From: Macquaria australasica
Taxonomy: Eukaryota > Chordata > Actinopteri > Centrarchiformes > Percichthyidae
Direction: 5' to 3'
Assembly: GCA_005408345.1 (NCBI GenBank)
Contig: SEMN01000269.1
Location: 1 to 64,000 of the forward strand
Length of the DNA: 64,000 nt
Made by a program: the position numbers and the translations under genes. Shown one piece after another: positions 24,871 through 39,500 of the stretch (position 1 is the first letter of the stretch; each line of letters begins with the position of its first letter). The notes beneath the pieces were generated by a model. It did not search any database, was not told the origin of the DNA, and saw nothing but the letters and a program-made list of their open reading frames with translations.

Positions 24871-25316
24871 TCCGATAGACAAAAACACCCAACGGGTACG
24901 ACTTTGAAAAACAATAGCCTCCCTCTAAAACAAATTAAGGTAGAACTTGGCAATGACTTGTAGGCTGCTGTATGTTGACATAGGTGTGAGGTCCAGTACC
25001 AACTACATGTACAGTATGGGATGAATCATTCATCTTTTACTAACACACCCAGTAACATCCACATCCTGACATTTATTTCCAGGAATCCCTGCAAGATCCC
25101 CTAAATAATTTGTATTAGTGTAGAAGATAAACTTTTGTAGGTATGGGTAATACTAAATTCGGAATTTGAGGGAAAAAGATCAACCTCGACAACCTTCTTA
25201 AGAAACTCTTATTCTCTCATTTTCTCTTAAGAGGAAAATTTAGGAAATAGTGAAAAAGTCATTTGGATAACATGTCAAGACATTTAATCATGCCGTTATT
25301 TGAGTTTTTAGTCATG

Positions 25317-25318
<2 letters not shown>

Positions 25319-25344
<26 letters not shown>
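25319..25344. repeat. Poly(T) run
   Basis: An uninterrupted run of T residues lies between genes A and B. No element body is attached to it. Confidence 0.8.
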
Positions 25345-25350
<6 letters not shown>

Positions 25351-25564
25351 GCAGAAATTCCAGTGCCATTGGATGTGTAACACCAGGAAGATATAGGTCA
25401 ATTTTATTATTTGCCCACAGCAGTATATACTGTATATTCTGGTGTAACCAAATAATATTATCCATATTAGACTGGGCAAGGCAAGAATGTGATAAGACCG
25501 AAATCACAACTTATCTTCAATGTTACCCGAGTCTGAGCAGACACACAGAATTTTTTTTAAATAT

Positions 25565-25665
25565 TTTTATATATATATATACATATACATACATATATAT
25601 ATATACATATATATACATATATATATACATATATACATATACATATATACACATATATATACACA
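25565..25665. repeat. (TA/TATACA)n microsatellite at the left end of a Tc1-like element
   Basis: An imperfect AT/ATAC array of about 100 bp runs directly into the left arm of the Tc1-like element, where the outer inverted repeat should be. ORFs read through this tract (Ile/Tyr repeats) are artefacts. Confidence 0.85.
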
Positions 25666-26725
25666 CCCCCCTGTTAAGCCAGGTTTTTGTGATGTAAAAA
25701 GGGGAGACCAAGAAAAAGCATCTCAGAACTTTTTCCACCTTTAATGTGACTTACAACGTGAACAATTCAATTGAAAAACAAACTGAAATCCTTCAGGCAG
25801 AACAATAAAAAATAATAAACTTACAATACCCCAGTTGCATAAGTGTGCACACCCTCTTATAATTGTGGATGTGGCTGTGTTCAGAATTAACCAATCACAT
25901 TCAAACTCATGTTAAATAGTAGTCAGTACACAGCTGTCATCATTTAAAGTGACACTGATTAATCCCAAATAAAGTTCAGCTGTTCTAGTAGGACTTTCCT
26001 GACATTTTCTTAGTTGCATCTTACAGCAAAAGCAATGGTCCGCAGAGAGCTTCCAAAGCATCAGAGGGATCTCATTGTTGAAAGGTACCAGCCTTAGTCA
26101 AGGTGGAGGGAATTATGAACAGTTCCAAATACCAGTCAATTTTAGCACAAAACCTTCAGGCTTCCACTAGAAAGCTGAAGATGAAGAGGAATTTCACCTT
26201 TCAGCACGACAATGACTCAAAGCATACATCCAAATCAACAAGAGAATGGCTTCACCAGAAGATTCAAGTTTTGGAATGGCCCAGCCAGAGCCCAGACCTG
26301 AATCCAATTGAACATCTGTGGGGTGATCTGAAGAGGGCTGTGCACAGGAGATGCCCTCGCAATCCGACAGATTTGGAGCGCTTCTGCAAAGAAGAGTGGG
26401 CAAATATTGCCAAGTCAAGATGTGCCATGCTGATAGACTCCTACCCAAAATGACTGAGTGCTGTAATAAAATCCAAAGGTGCTTTGACAAAGTATTAGTT
26501 TAGGGGTGTGCTCACTTATGCAACCGGGGTATTGTAAGTTTATTATTTTTTATTTTTCTCCCTGAAGGATTTGTCTGTCAATTGAATTGTTCACATTGTA
26601 AGTCACATTAAAAGGTGGATAAAGTTCTGAGATGCTTTATCTTGGTCTCCCCTTTTTATATCACAAAAACCTGGCTTTTTAACAGGGGTGTGTAGACTTT
26701 TTATATCCACTGTATATAGAATATA
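25662..26725 (+). mobile_element. Tc1/mariner-like element, internally deleted
   Basis: Two arms of about 190-210 bp are inverted copies of each other. The left arm (from about 25,662) contains CCAGGTTTTTGTGATGTAAA and later TACAATACCCCAGTTGCATA. The right arm (to about 26,725) contains the complements, including TATGCAACCGGGGTATTGTA, and ends with ATATCCACTGTA. The space between holds only the C-terminal part of a transposase, so the element is a non-autonomous relic. The outermost left bases are replaced by a microsatellite. Confidence 0.85.
26103..26453 (+). pseudogene. Tc1-like transposase C-terminal fragment
   Basis: About 116 residues contain FQHDNDSKHTS and WPSQSPDLNPIEHLW. These are the second catalytic Asp and the DLNPIE block with the Glu of the Tc1 DD34E triad. 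The N-terminal paired-like DNA-binding domain and the first Asp are missing. It lies between the element's inverted arms. The reading frame is open, but the protein could not act alone. Confidence 0.9.
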
Positions 26726-27599
26726 TACACTTCCAAATGCTGGTTTCTAATAACATACATTTTTAGATTTCAACTGTAGAAATCAGCTGTGATGGAATTA
26801 TATTTTAGCAATTGCCAAATAAAAATGTTACACATTTTGATAAAATGTGATAGTATATTAATTTATTCTCTCTACCCTTATTTTGCTTTACTTTCAAAAT
26901 GCTCTTCTGCCACTTGGTGTTTTGTCATTTGTGTTATCAGTTAGAGAAAAGCCTCAGTAATCACACCACCTATTGTGCATCACATTGCTAGCACGTAAGC
27001 CCTACTCAAATGACAAATCCCAATTTCTGCCAATGTTTAGTGTCCTTAAACCAGTTCATGCTTGTAAACAGATGTGTCAAGTATTCCTTGTACAACTTGA
27101 AAAATGGGTGGATAATCCCATTGGATTGATCAATCAAATCTTAAATGGCAGCAGTTGGGCTACACAGGCGGTTCCTGTTGGTTTTGGGTGTCACCCAAGA
27201 ATAACAGCACGTAGAGGATGGTGCAATAACATTTGAGACAGAAAGTAAACATAACTTTGCCCTCAAGTTTGCATGGATTTATTTTTTTACACTGATAAAT
27301 AACTCAAATATTTAATTGCTGTTCATTTGATCAGAAGCCCTTGGGCAGGGCAACAGTAAGTGTGGGTTTAGTTACTGTACACACATTGTGGATTTAGATA
27401 AAAGGTGTGCTCTCATTACTTTTGTTGGAACCTAATCAACACTGGGCTGAGATGACCTTATTTAAAAAAAGGTGAATGGGCCTAACTGATAAGAGGGCTG
27501 CTAGTATTATGTAAAATGAATGACTTTAAATGACACTGTACAGAGGTTTAATTGTTTTTATATTTGATGCAATATACATTACTTAGGATGTTGAAACAG
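26726..27599. other. Spacer downstream of gene B, nothing recognised
   Basis: AT-rich sequence lies between the Tc1-like relic and the last exon of gene B. It presumably includes gene B's 3' UTR. No gene or clear element end was found. Confidence 0.5.
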
Positions 27600-30500
27600 T
27601 CATCCAGTTAAGCCACTGTGAAAAAGAGAAAATATTCATTATTCAAGTCATTTTTAAAACACAAATTAGTCAATGCACACAGTACTTTTGTGTGGAGATT
27701 ACTTACCAACCAGGAAAGTCACAGTGTATCCATGACCTGACTGAATTGTGAGAGTGGAGGTCATTATGGTTTCCACAAAGACCACAGTTTGCCTGAGTAC
27801 CAGAGAGGGACCTTGACCGTCACCATGGTCACACCAATCTCAATCTCCAGCTCTGACTCCATCCCAGCATCTTTCCTCAGGATCACTATGACCTCTGACT
27901 TGTCCTGGTTCACACCAAATGACAGGGACACCCCTGATGACAAAATGTGAGGGAGGGACACAAAGTGTCCATTCACCTGTGGGGTGGCAACAGTGCGTTA
28001 GTTAGGACAAACACTGGAAAATTTCAATGCATGTTTCAGTTTGTGGCTATCAAAATCCTTAGTGGAGTTTTACCTTCACTGTGCCATCCTGTATGGCAAA
28101 TGATGATCCATGCAGGAGGATTTGAAACGGTGACAAGCCTGGAAGAGCTGCCATCACAAGGTCCATGGTAAGATATCACGCTGAACCACTGCACACTTGT
28201 CTTGTTGCAGAGGGACATCAGATTGTAAGATAACTGAGGTTCCAAGCTCAGCTGCTGCCCACTGAGTGTGGAGACTTGGAGGCTTCTACTGAGCTCACAA
28301 ACTTCAGGTCTGTCATGACAGCCCCAGGAACCATTCCTCAGAGCACACTGCTTCCCCAGACTGCAGCCTGCCTCCTCACACATCACCCCACTCAAAGGGT
28401 GGCACCAGCATCTCTGGGTGCAGTCCTCAATGTACAGCTGCTCATCCACCTAAAAATAGGAGGAGAAGAGAGAAAACACAATTACACAATAACATTCCCT
28501 TGAGAATGTACATAGCACTTACTGTCTGTATTAAGCTTGTATATTTACCTCGATATATATATATTATGAAGAACACACCCACTGTAAGGTACGCACTGGC
28601 CCCCCATCATAAACATTTCCATAGTGGCACTGGCAGCCTTCTGAACAGCCAGTTGCTGAAAAACCAGGCTGGAGCAGAGCAGGGCACGAGTTGGAGTCGA
28701 CACACTCCGTCGGGCTGCTGCGGTCAGGACACTGGAGAGCTGGTGGTGAGACAATAAAAGTTTAGAGTGGATCATATGCTCTTCATTTAAACTGATCAAA
28801 ACTATTCACTTACCGCAAGGAGTGTTCTCTCTCCATGGTCCTACTGGTATTCCTTTAGCCTGGCAGGCTGCAGAAAATGCTTCCAGTGCTAGACATGCGG
28901 CCATGTGCCCCGCCCCAGCACAAACTGCCGTGATGCACATACGTTCATAAATATTGCGCTCCACACTGCTGTTCCAGCAATGGTTGAATTGAATACTGAT
29001 CAACAGGACATCGCAGACTATCCTGTCATGTGGGGACAGGCTGCACTCAGCACACTCTCTCCCACAGGTGTCAGTGCAGTGCTGTCCAGAAGCGCTGCAA
29101 AGCTTTCGGCAAGATGACCACCTCTCAATTCCATGTCATCATCCCTGTCCCCATTGAAGTTCCCACAGAGGCCCAAAGCTGTGCCGTTATATACCTGCGG
29201 TATAGTTAACCTGAGGTATTGTGTAGATGACAAGTCAATTCCCACCCCAGATAGTGTGGCGATAATCAGTCTGTTGCCAGCTTGATATGCTTTTAGTTCT
29301 CCATTGTGAAAAGGTACGCTGCGTTGTTCTCCGTTTACCTGCAAGTACAGAGACCAGTTAAGGCTGCAAAGACGTATCTTTTAACACACATTAATACAGA
29401 TTGCAGAACTTACTTGTATTTTCCATAGAGTTTCAGGGTCAATGGACACTTCCAGTGAAGGCAAACTAAATACTAGCCTGTGGATTGTGAACATGCCATT
29501 CCCGTCCTTTTTAAAAGCCAAGTAGCAGAGTATAGTCATGCATGGTTTTAGAGGAGACGGCTGACACTAAATAGGTACAAACTCCGTGGTGAGGCAGAAC
29601 AACACCATCAAAAGTGATGTAGCCAAAGCCAGCAAACACTTGGCACACCCCATACTGCAAGGCAAGGCCATCCTTTGCTGAACAGCTTTCCATGGGACTG
29701 CTGGTCACTTCTCCCCTTTCACAGTTACACTTTTGGCAGCTTTCCTCAGAGTAAAAGTGGCCAGCAGGGTGATGCTGTCCCTCATGCATGCAGCCACAGT
29801 CAGAAACTAGAACACACTGGCTATCACTCAGTACATAGCCAGGGTCACACTGGCAGCCCTCCTCACAACCTCCACTACAGTTTGCTGGAGAGGACAGTCC
29901 AAGGCACACAACAGGACATGAGTTCCACACAGCTCATAGTGGCTATTCTTAGGGTATGACATACCTAGGGGGAGAGAAGGTAAATAAGTCTTCCTTCAAC
30001 TTAACAGAACCACGAGACATTAACATAATATACTGCTTTATAAGTAAATTAAATCTCATTCTACCTAAACACAATCAACATACTTCCATCCTACAGAGTT
30101 TTGTTCTACTACCTTTTTCCATTTACAAGCCCATCCAAATCCCCCCCCACCCCATGTGCTCTTAACACTCAACCCAATGACTCTTTGTGTAAATGTCTAA
30201 GTGCAAGACATTGCAAAGGCTCATGGGCAGAACCTTGCAGCGATTAAAGGAGGTTTGTTGGTCGCCTTCCATTTATAGTCAAGTGAGTATTGCAGTAGGG
30301 TCAACTTAGATGTAAATATTTGATTTATTTGACAACCAGTCGTTAAATTGCAGCACTTGTAAATGAGCTTTATACACAGTACATGCAAACTTGTTCTTTA
30401 TTCATTTTAAGTGTGTGTGGCTTCTTCTGTCAATCCTATTCTTATTGTTAGTGTTATGGACAATTGTGGGCATTTCCTCACACAAAGTTTGCATAGTTGC

Positions 30501-33500
30501 TGCCTGAGAGTCAACAAGTGAGCCCTCAAGTACTTGCCAATGTCAGTGGGACAGCCCTGAGTCCACGAGGCTGGACACCATAATCAGCTGTGAGGTGTTA
30601 AAGTAAAGTTAAATTTAACTAATGAAGACAGACTGAACCATATACTCACCACAGAAAGTGTCACTCCTCCACTGCCTGACGGGCAGCCGAGCTGCTTGAC
30701 AGGCAGCAGCATAGGATGCAATGGAATTGCAGAGTGCCGAGTAGTGTCCGTCATAAGAGCAGGAATCTACTACACAGCTGTGGAAGTAACGCTTGGGACT
30801 TAACACTGAGGCACAGTCTGCAAACGGCCCTAGCTCATTCAACAACACCCCACAAAAATCACTGCCTTCAAAAAGCTCCTGTGCTTCAACAGGACAAAGT
30901 TTCAGTCTGGAGGAACAGCTGGACCTACAGGCCTCGGCTCCCTGAAACCTCCAGCTGTGAGCAAACTCTAGTGTATTTTGGGCAAGCTCTTTATTGGGCA
31001 TCATTTGGTCGTCGTCAGGGTCCGTGTTGGCATTCCCACACAGACCAGAGACAGAAGAGCCATAACTGCTGGGGAGGATAACCATTAGAGTGCCGGTGTT
31101 GTAGACGATCAGCTGTAATCCCACATCAGTGTTAATGATGACAGATGAGGGTGTGCGGTAGGCATTTACATGGCCCGTCTGGTGTGTGTGTATGGTAAAG
31201 GCTTATACAGTCCATCAACCTGAGAATGAAAAAAACAACCCAAAACAGCACATTAGAATTGCGTACAGTGGTTCATTTTGAAGATTGTGAATAAGACCTT
31301 GTAAAGTACTCACCAAAACCTTTCCCGGGTCATCTCTTCCCACCACCACCTCCAAACCATAGATTGAGAGTGTTAATTTGAGGCTATGAAAAAGCCTTTT
31401 GCGGCAACTTGCATCAGATAAAGTGATACTGAATGGTGTTAGTCCAGTAAGGTTCGACTTTGTTTCAACCATTGAATACGCACAACCGTCTCTGAAGTCA
31501 AAATGCTGTCCATCAAAAGTTGTAAAATGCAGCCCAGTAACAATAGTACAGTTCTTGGGTTTTTTGGGTTGACACACCTTGCAGTACATTCCTCTGGGGC
31601 ACTGGGTGGGGCGGCAGTGGACTTCTCCAGCAGCCGGTCCACAGATACAGAGCTCACCACAGTTCTCCGGTGTCAAAAAAGTTGAGTTGAGGCTGTGGTA
31701 TTTGCCTCTGGAGTCTGTGCAGCCACATTGATGTGGATGCACACAGCCATTTGGACTCGCAATGAATCCAGGGTTACAGAAGCAGCCCTGAACACAGACC
31801 TCATTACAGACAGTGGCATTAAATTCACAGGATGGAGGACAGGCTGAGCCACAGGTCTTGTAGTGGGTGTTTGGTGGACAGTGCACATCTGAAATTAGTT
31901 ATTGGCATGTCATTTAAAGATTCCATCACAATAGTCACAAGAATATTTTAACTGCATTATATTGCACTCCTCAACACGACTACTTACCAGCCATCACTGG
32001 ATCCTTCACAAACTACGGAATATGAATGTGTGGCCTGGTCAAGAGCAACATCTGACTGCCTGTGGTCGACTACACAACTTTCATAGAAGGAATCCGGATC
32101 GATTTTACCATGACAGTGGGCCAATGGACCATTCTGATCCATGAGCACTGCACATCTTCTCCTGTCACTAGACACAACCTCAGAAACAGAAACTGCTGGC
32201 AAGGTCACTTCATCCAGTTTCTGCTTACAACCAGTACAACAGTTATGGGTCCCATCAAAGAGCTGGTAAGCCTGAGCGAGCTCCACACTTGTCTTAATGG
32301 GAGGGGATCCAGGAGTAGTTACAGGATACTCATCTTGAGGATCACTGTTAAAATTGCCACACAGCCCATAGACTTTGCCCTTGTAGTGTGGGTCCAGTGT
32401 AACAAGAACAGTGGAGTTCCTGTCGAAGACTACATGCACACCAAAGTCAGTTTTCAGTAGAGTTTTGCCTTCCTTGTACGAGACCTGGATCTTACCCCGC
32501 AACAGATTAATAGGAATATAAGTCACTTGACCATTAACCTGAAAAAAACAACAAAGGGAAACTCATTAGTGACGAGTAAAACCCGAGTAGCTTTATCATT
32601 CAGAAACTGGCATTTACTTACATGTATGCTGTCCTTTTCACTACTGAGCTTGATGATGAACCCATAAGCTTGTACAGTGACCATCTGCGTGCAGGATTCA
32701 GATCTGCTGCCATTGCAGTCATTCTTCTGGGACACACTAAGATGTCAGACCATATGCTGCCCCATTGCTGGCTAGAAGCAGATAGGTACAGGTACCCTCA
32801 AAGTTATAGTTTAGCCCATCAAAGGTGTGGTAGTGCTGGCCTCCCCAGGCCCAGCACAGACCCAGACGGCTCTCACAGACAGGCACACCATTGCTCAGGT
32901 AACATTTATCCGTTTCATCACATTTTCCCTCACATGGATCTGGGTTTTGCTCTGCTTAAAAAAAAAAAAGAAAGGGAAAATACAATAATTTTAGTTTTAA
33001 AAACATTAAAAGTAATAAATGCACGATCAAGCAAATCAGTATCTAAAATGTTTCTTCAATTTAAAGTGCTCACCATCCTTGTGGCAACCCATGATTCCCT
33101 CTGAAACTATACAACTGTGTAGTGGAGGGCATGAGTATTGCTCACAGACAAGAGGCGGCCCACAGGTGCAGTTAACAGTACAGTTCTGTAGCAGTTTGCT
33201 TTCAGAGGACTGAAAATGGAAACAAAAGCCAAAAACATATTGGAATGCGTTTACTGAAGAGGTAAAATATTAATTTGAATACAATTCTTAATTAAAACAC
33301 TGCAAACAAAAATGGTATGAATCAAGTGAAAGCGTAGGACTAGCTAAATTAAGACTTCTCTAATTAGACTGGACACAAAACAGTGTTTAATTCTAACCTT
33401 AAAGCTCCTCCCGTCCTGTACACAGCCACACTGCTCTGCTAGTACACAGGTATGGCCATCATAAAGATGTCCAGTATTACACTGGCAACCTTCCTCACAG

Positions 33501-36500
33501 TCCCTGGGGCACTGCACTGCCTGGCTAATCTCAGGACACAGTGAGGAGCAAGCATTGGCACACTGGCTGTAGTGGCTGAATTGAGGGCATGGATAAGCTG
33601 TAAAATAATAAAAAAAACAGCACAGTCAGTCTTAATCAATACAATATTTTACTGTGTTTAATCATTTGAAACAAGGTACCAAGCTGTTAGACTTACCACA
33701 GTCTGATGTTCATCCAGAGGTCAACCTTCCCTCCTGCCTCCTTACATGCTGCTGCATAGGCCCACAGTGCATCACACAGGGCCCAGCGTTGTCCCTCTGC
33801 AACACAAAGGTTTTTCATGCAGAGTGAGTAGTATTTCTGTGGGCACACTAAATGGTGACAAGAGGAGAATGGTCCCCTGGGATGGATGAGAAGGCCACAG
33901 TACAGGTCAGAGGTGTACTCAGGCATAGGGGACTGGCAGAGTTGACAAGTATGGTCACATGTGTCGCTGCAGGATGATTCAATGTCAAGCAACTTCCATG
34001 ATGGCCCAAAGATGTCAGGATCAGAGATCACAGTGCCATTGGGCAGCTGCAGGTCATCAGAGGGATTGTCATTGTAGTTCCCACAAAGGCCACAAGTTGT
34101 CTGGTGGTAAATGTCGAGGATCTTGACCAGAATGTGGTTTTGTAGGTCTGAAATAAGTTCGACTGGGGTCTTGATGGTTATCCAACCATTTTTCTCATGC
34201 ACAGTGACATTGTTATGAGAGAATGGCAGGTTCTCGTAAACGCCATTTACCTGGTGGAAATTCAATAATTCATTTTTAAACATATACAATACAGTTTGTG
34301 TATGCTGTGAAAAATTACTTTACAGCGCGTGCCAAGAGATGGACAATAAATCATGTTTAAGGCTGTGAAATCATTACACGAATTACCTGAATTTTTCCAG
34401 GAAAAGCTGCCGATGTCTTAAAATACATTTTATTGACCTGCAGGTAGATCTGCCTGCCATCACTATGGTTTCCCTGCGCAGCTATGAAAACCGGCTCCAC
34501 ATCCAGTTTGTTGAGAGAGCCCGTCCGCACCAGGGTGTAGTTACATGAACCATGAAATTCAAATGCCCGTCCATCAAACGTGGTGTATTGGGATCCAGCA
34601 ACAGAGCAGTGTGCCACTTTGGGTTTGGGGTGGCAACCTTGAACACCCCTAATAAGCTTACACTCCTCATCCTCTCCACAGGAGACATTACAAGTCATGT
34701 GCCCCCCAGCATGGCATAAACAGCTTTGTTTGCATGTAGACACCTCCTGTCCAGCTCTGAGGTATTCTCCATGGTGAAAGCAGCCACAGTTTTTGGGAGG
34801 GACACAGAGGCTGCCACTATGTACTAAACCTGCTTCACAGAGGCAGTTCTCCCCAATGTTTGGAGGCATCTCCATTGTGTTATTCTGCCAGCCGAGGCAG
34901 AGGTGAAAAGAGGCAGAACTCATTTTGTAACTGCTACTGGAGGAACAGGATGGGTCTGTAGAGATACAGAGAGACATCACTTGGGGCAGGAAGACAGGAA
35001 AATGTTGTAAAGGTTAGGGTTGACCAGTGATGCATTAGTACCATCTAGTGGTCCAAAAGCACCTGAAAGGTTGTGGCCTCTACCAATGAATCACTGTATC
35101 TAATCTATACTAAAAAAATTAAAATAACAGCACAAGGGAACTAACTTTACAATAAGTACCTACAGGCAAGTATCCGAGTTGTATGCAAATATCTCCATTC
35201 TCTTTTCCTCATGTTACGTGATCAATAACAATCTAAACATGAAATGGCATCTCCAAACTCTGTATTTCATTTGGTGTGCAATGATGCTGAACTCCAAAAC
35301 AGCACAGTTACAATTGTAGAGGATATTAATTTAATTCACTTGCACAGCAGAGCTGGTAGCACATTAACACTCACAGCAGAATCCAGAACTCCTCCAGGCA
35401 TAAACTGCAGCCTTGTGGGAAAGGCAGACAGCAGTATACTCTGCCAGGGAGTGACACAGTGCTGGCTGGAGACCTCCATGAAGACACAGGTCACTGACGC
35501 AGCGCTTGTAAAAGCTGGAGGGGTCCACTTTGCCATGACAGTGTCTGAATGGTCCATTAACTTCCAGAATCTTCCCGCAAGCCTCCGGGTCAGAGAAGCA
35601 GGCCAGACGCTCAGATGAACATTTTGGACAACTTCCTCCTAGACAGCCCTCCACACACCAAGGAATCTGCCCACTTCTCCATGTTTTTCCAAAATGCTCA
35701 GGACTGAGACGCTCCTGTGTGCCATTTGCTGTGAGGTCATCAGCAGGATCAGAGTTGAAGTTACCACATAGGCCACAAGTGGCATTAGCATATTTACTAG
35801 AGAGAGTAATGCCAACTATGCTGAAACTAAATTCAAAGCCCATGTCTGTATAGATGTAAGTGTGCAGCCCCAAAGAGAAAGCCAGTGCAGCAGGGCTCAA
35901 CTATAGGGCATGTTCCTCTTGACATCATGAACCTGTAGGGGGTGCCAAAATTGCATTTAAAAGTCAGTACAGGCCAGCACCTTTTCAAAAGTAAACTTTG
36001 AGAAGTCTGGTTTAATTACTGGATAATTCATTTATGGCCTATTAGTGTCAGAAAATGATGCTGTGTGTGATCACACACACACACACACACAGAGAGAAAA
36101 AGTATCAGATTAATTTAGGTAAAAGACACATGCAGCCTGAGATACCTGCAGACAATCAACCCTTATAAAAACAAGTGCTTGCTAAATTAATGGTTAAAGT
36201 TCATGAACTCAAAACTCAGCAGATTAAGTGCAAATATTTTGTAGCCTTATTTGGATAGTATCAAATGTAAATACACATTACATATTTAAATTTCATGTCA
36301 TAGGCTTCCATGAGTCTAAGAGCTGCATTATTACTTATGATTGACAAGCAGTGCAATCATGCTCAGCCCCCTAGGCAGACAAGTGATGTTTAAGTACATA
36401 ATGAGACTATTCAAAGGGGGTATGGTTTTACTTAATACAAAGTGACAAATAAAAATTTGAAAATGTAAGACCGGTGAGCCTTGCATGGTGCAGCCGAATG

Positions 36501-39500
36501 AACAACAGATGGCCTGTGTGGAAATGTCACCCAACCCAGCAGAACCAGCTGGGCCTACCTTTCCTTGCACAGCCCCAGGTATTGTTAAGGGTGCAGCTCT
36601 CTCCCTCAGGGCAAGAGACTTGCTCACAGTACATGGTGGCAGCGGCAGAGCAGTTACAACGCTCAGAGCATCCCTCAGTCCATGATATCTCTCCAATCTA
36701 CAGAGAACAGTGAGTCACTGTTGGTGTGCGTTACCCAACTGTTCTTTAACACGAAGAAAACAAACGAACCAGGAAAACAAAAGGTCTGGGATTGTGATTA
36801 GTCAAGCCACACGTACAGGTGAGGCATATGTTTGTTGGGCCAAGACATTGAGTCATGTTATTAACAGGAATATCTAGGGCATGTCACTTGTTTATAACCG
36901 AATCTGCAGTGGAGTCACATTTAAATGTGTCATAACAATGGAACCATAAGGTTTATCAGAAGTCAAAGAAAGCAATTTTCAGGTCAGATCACATGCTAAT
37001 AATTTATTGATGTGATAAAGGGAAAATGTATATTCTAGTTGGTATAAGCTAAATAATGTGTAGATACTCACCTCATAGTAGTGCCCATGGTAGAAGCAAC
37101 CACATTTCTCAGCTTTGACGCAGCCATTTCCACTCTGCATGTATCCAGAGTCACAATGACATCCCTCATAACAGGCCCACAGGCAGGGGATATCGGATAA
37201 AATAGCACAGGACTCAGGGCATGCACTGACGCATATATTGTAGTGAGAGTTTTCAGGGCATGAGAGCACTGTGGGAGGGGGAAAAAAATAAATAAATAAA
37301 AAAGGGTTCACATACTGTGCAGTCCAACTAGCATTACATCAATCTGGCAACTTCACTGTATAGAGCTTGCCAGACTTCTAAGTGTGCAGACCTGTATGAT
37401 TTACATGCACTGTCACACCATAAAAGACTAATGAAACACATGTACACATAAGAGTCAAGATTAATACTCACTGCACTTCTCACCCCTCCATGGTCTGACC
37501 TTAGCTCCTGCCTCCAGGCATGCAAAAGTGTACGCCCTCAAACTACTGCAAAATAGTTCTTCATTCCCATTAGACATACACAAGTCATTCACACAGTTCT
37601 GAAAGAAGGGTTCTGGGTCCACAGTGGAGTGGCATCCACCAAATGATCCTGCAGGAGCAAGCAGCATGCCACAGAGGTCATCAGATGCAAATTCAGCTGC
37701 CATAGTAGAGTTGCACACTGAACAGAGATCACATTCTTCAGAGCAGTTCGTTCCAGGTGGTGAAAGTGACCAGGAAGATACAAAGATGGAAACGTCACTT
37801 GCAAGGCTGACATTTGGGTTCCGTTTGTCATCTGTATCAACCAAACTGATGTTTCCACACAGGCCACACATTTTTCTATGGGAGGCAGGAATCTCTATTT
37901 GTATCAGATTAGGCCCTCCATAAGTGACAACAACCCCAGTGTCTACAACAACACGAGTCAGCAAACCAGAATGCAGCATCGCTATGTGATCCAGCTGGAC
38001 AGAAAGACCCCTCAAAACACCATCAACCTGCAAAGTTAAAATGTTAAAATTACAATCAAGGCATACTAAACAGTTTAGTTTGTTAATGTGCAAGTGCTTA
38101 CCTTTACTTTTCCCAAATGCTCCATCTCCAATGAAATGTTCACTCCGTGGACCCTGAGGTACAGCTGTCCTTGCTGGATTATAACAGTGGGGTCAGACTC
38201 TTCTCCACCACAAACCTGGGATAGAACATAACGGCAGCTTCCAATATTAAAGTCAAAGCTATGTCTGCCATAGCTCCTGAAGTGTCTGCCACCCATGACT
38301 GTGCATTCAACAGGTTGTGATGCATGGCATGCCCTGTGGCCATCTTGGATGGCACATTTTGTTCCATTTGGACATGTGTGGTTGGTACATTGCACTCTAT
38401 TGTGGTCCATACAGACACAGTGCAGCTGACAGTGCTCATCAGGGTAGAAGTTCTCATGGATTTCATGGTAAACACCATTGTAAATGCAGCCACACTGAGG
38501 GTTTGGCACACACTCCCCACCACTGTGGAAAAACACAGGTTTGCAGAAACATCCCTCTTTGCATTTCAAAGCTAGAGGACTTGAGTTTTCTACACAGTCA
38601 GACATGTGACTGGAGCAGAGGCGGTATTCACCATTGGGTGGGCAGGAGAGATCTAAAGAGAGAGAAAACAATTTAATTCAAAACATTCCTATTCTGTACA
38701 CATTTCACAAAAACACCTAATGAGATTTCTCTATGGTTACTTACTACAAAAGTTGGAAGCCCTCCATTCATCTACTATAGCTCCCATTTCTTGACATACA
38801 GCAACATAGCTGGACAGAATCTGACACAGGGTTGTCTGGTTACTGTAACAGAGGTCATGAACACAGTTATCATAGAAATCTTGTGGATCAACTGTTTTGC
38901 GACAGCTCTGGAATGCTCCATCTGTATCCAGTAGCCGTCCACAGAAATCCTTTCCCTGATAAAGAGCCATATCTTGTGAATTGCAACCCGAGGCGTTCAT
39001 AGGCACATCTACACAGTCACGTTCACTGCTGGTTTGCCACTGTCTAATGGCCTGAGATATATCAGATTTGTCGTCAGGCATCAGATCTTCTGGATTAGAA
39101 TTAAAGTTTCCACACAGGCCACAGAGACTACCAGAGAAGATCCTTGGCATTTGAACAGTAAGGACATCAGAGCGGTGCGTCACGACAACGCCAAAATCAG
39201 TCTCTATACACTTTGAGAGTCCAGTCATGTAGAGCTTTACTTTGCCTTGGCTCAACACAGATGGAAGACGCAGTAGCAGACCATTTACCTGAAACAACTG
39301 GATAGACGTTAACAGTGGAGAAATTTTGTCTAGATACTGGTCTGGTCTAGGTACTGTGGCAAATAAATAAACAAACCAACCTACCATAACCCTGTTATTC
39401 CAAGCATTTGACATCTCAATGGAATAACCAAAGACCACCATTTTAACATGCCAAAACGAAGCATTTGTAGCATCCCTTATCTGGTTCTGGACCTCCACGC

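Noticed and set aside
25520..25744. ORFs of 70-75 codons on both strands rich in Ile, Tyr and His
   Set aside because: They are translations of the AT microsatellite.
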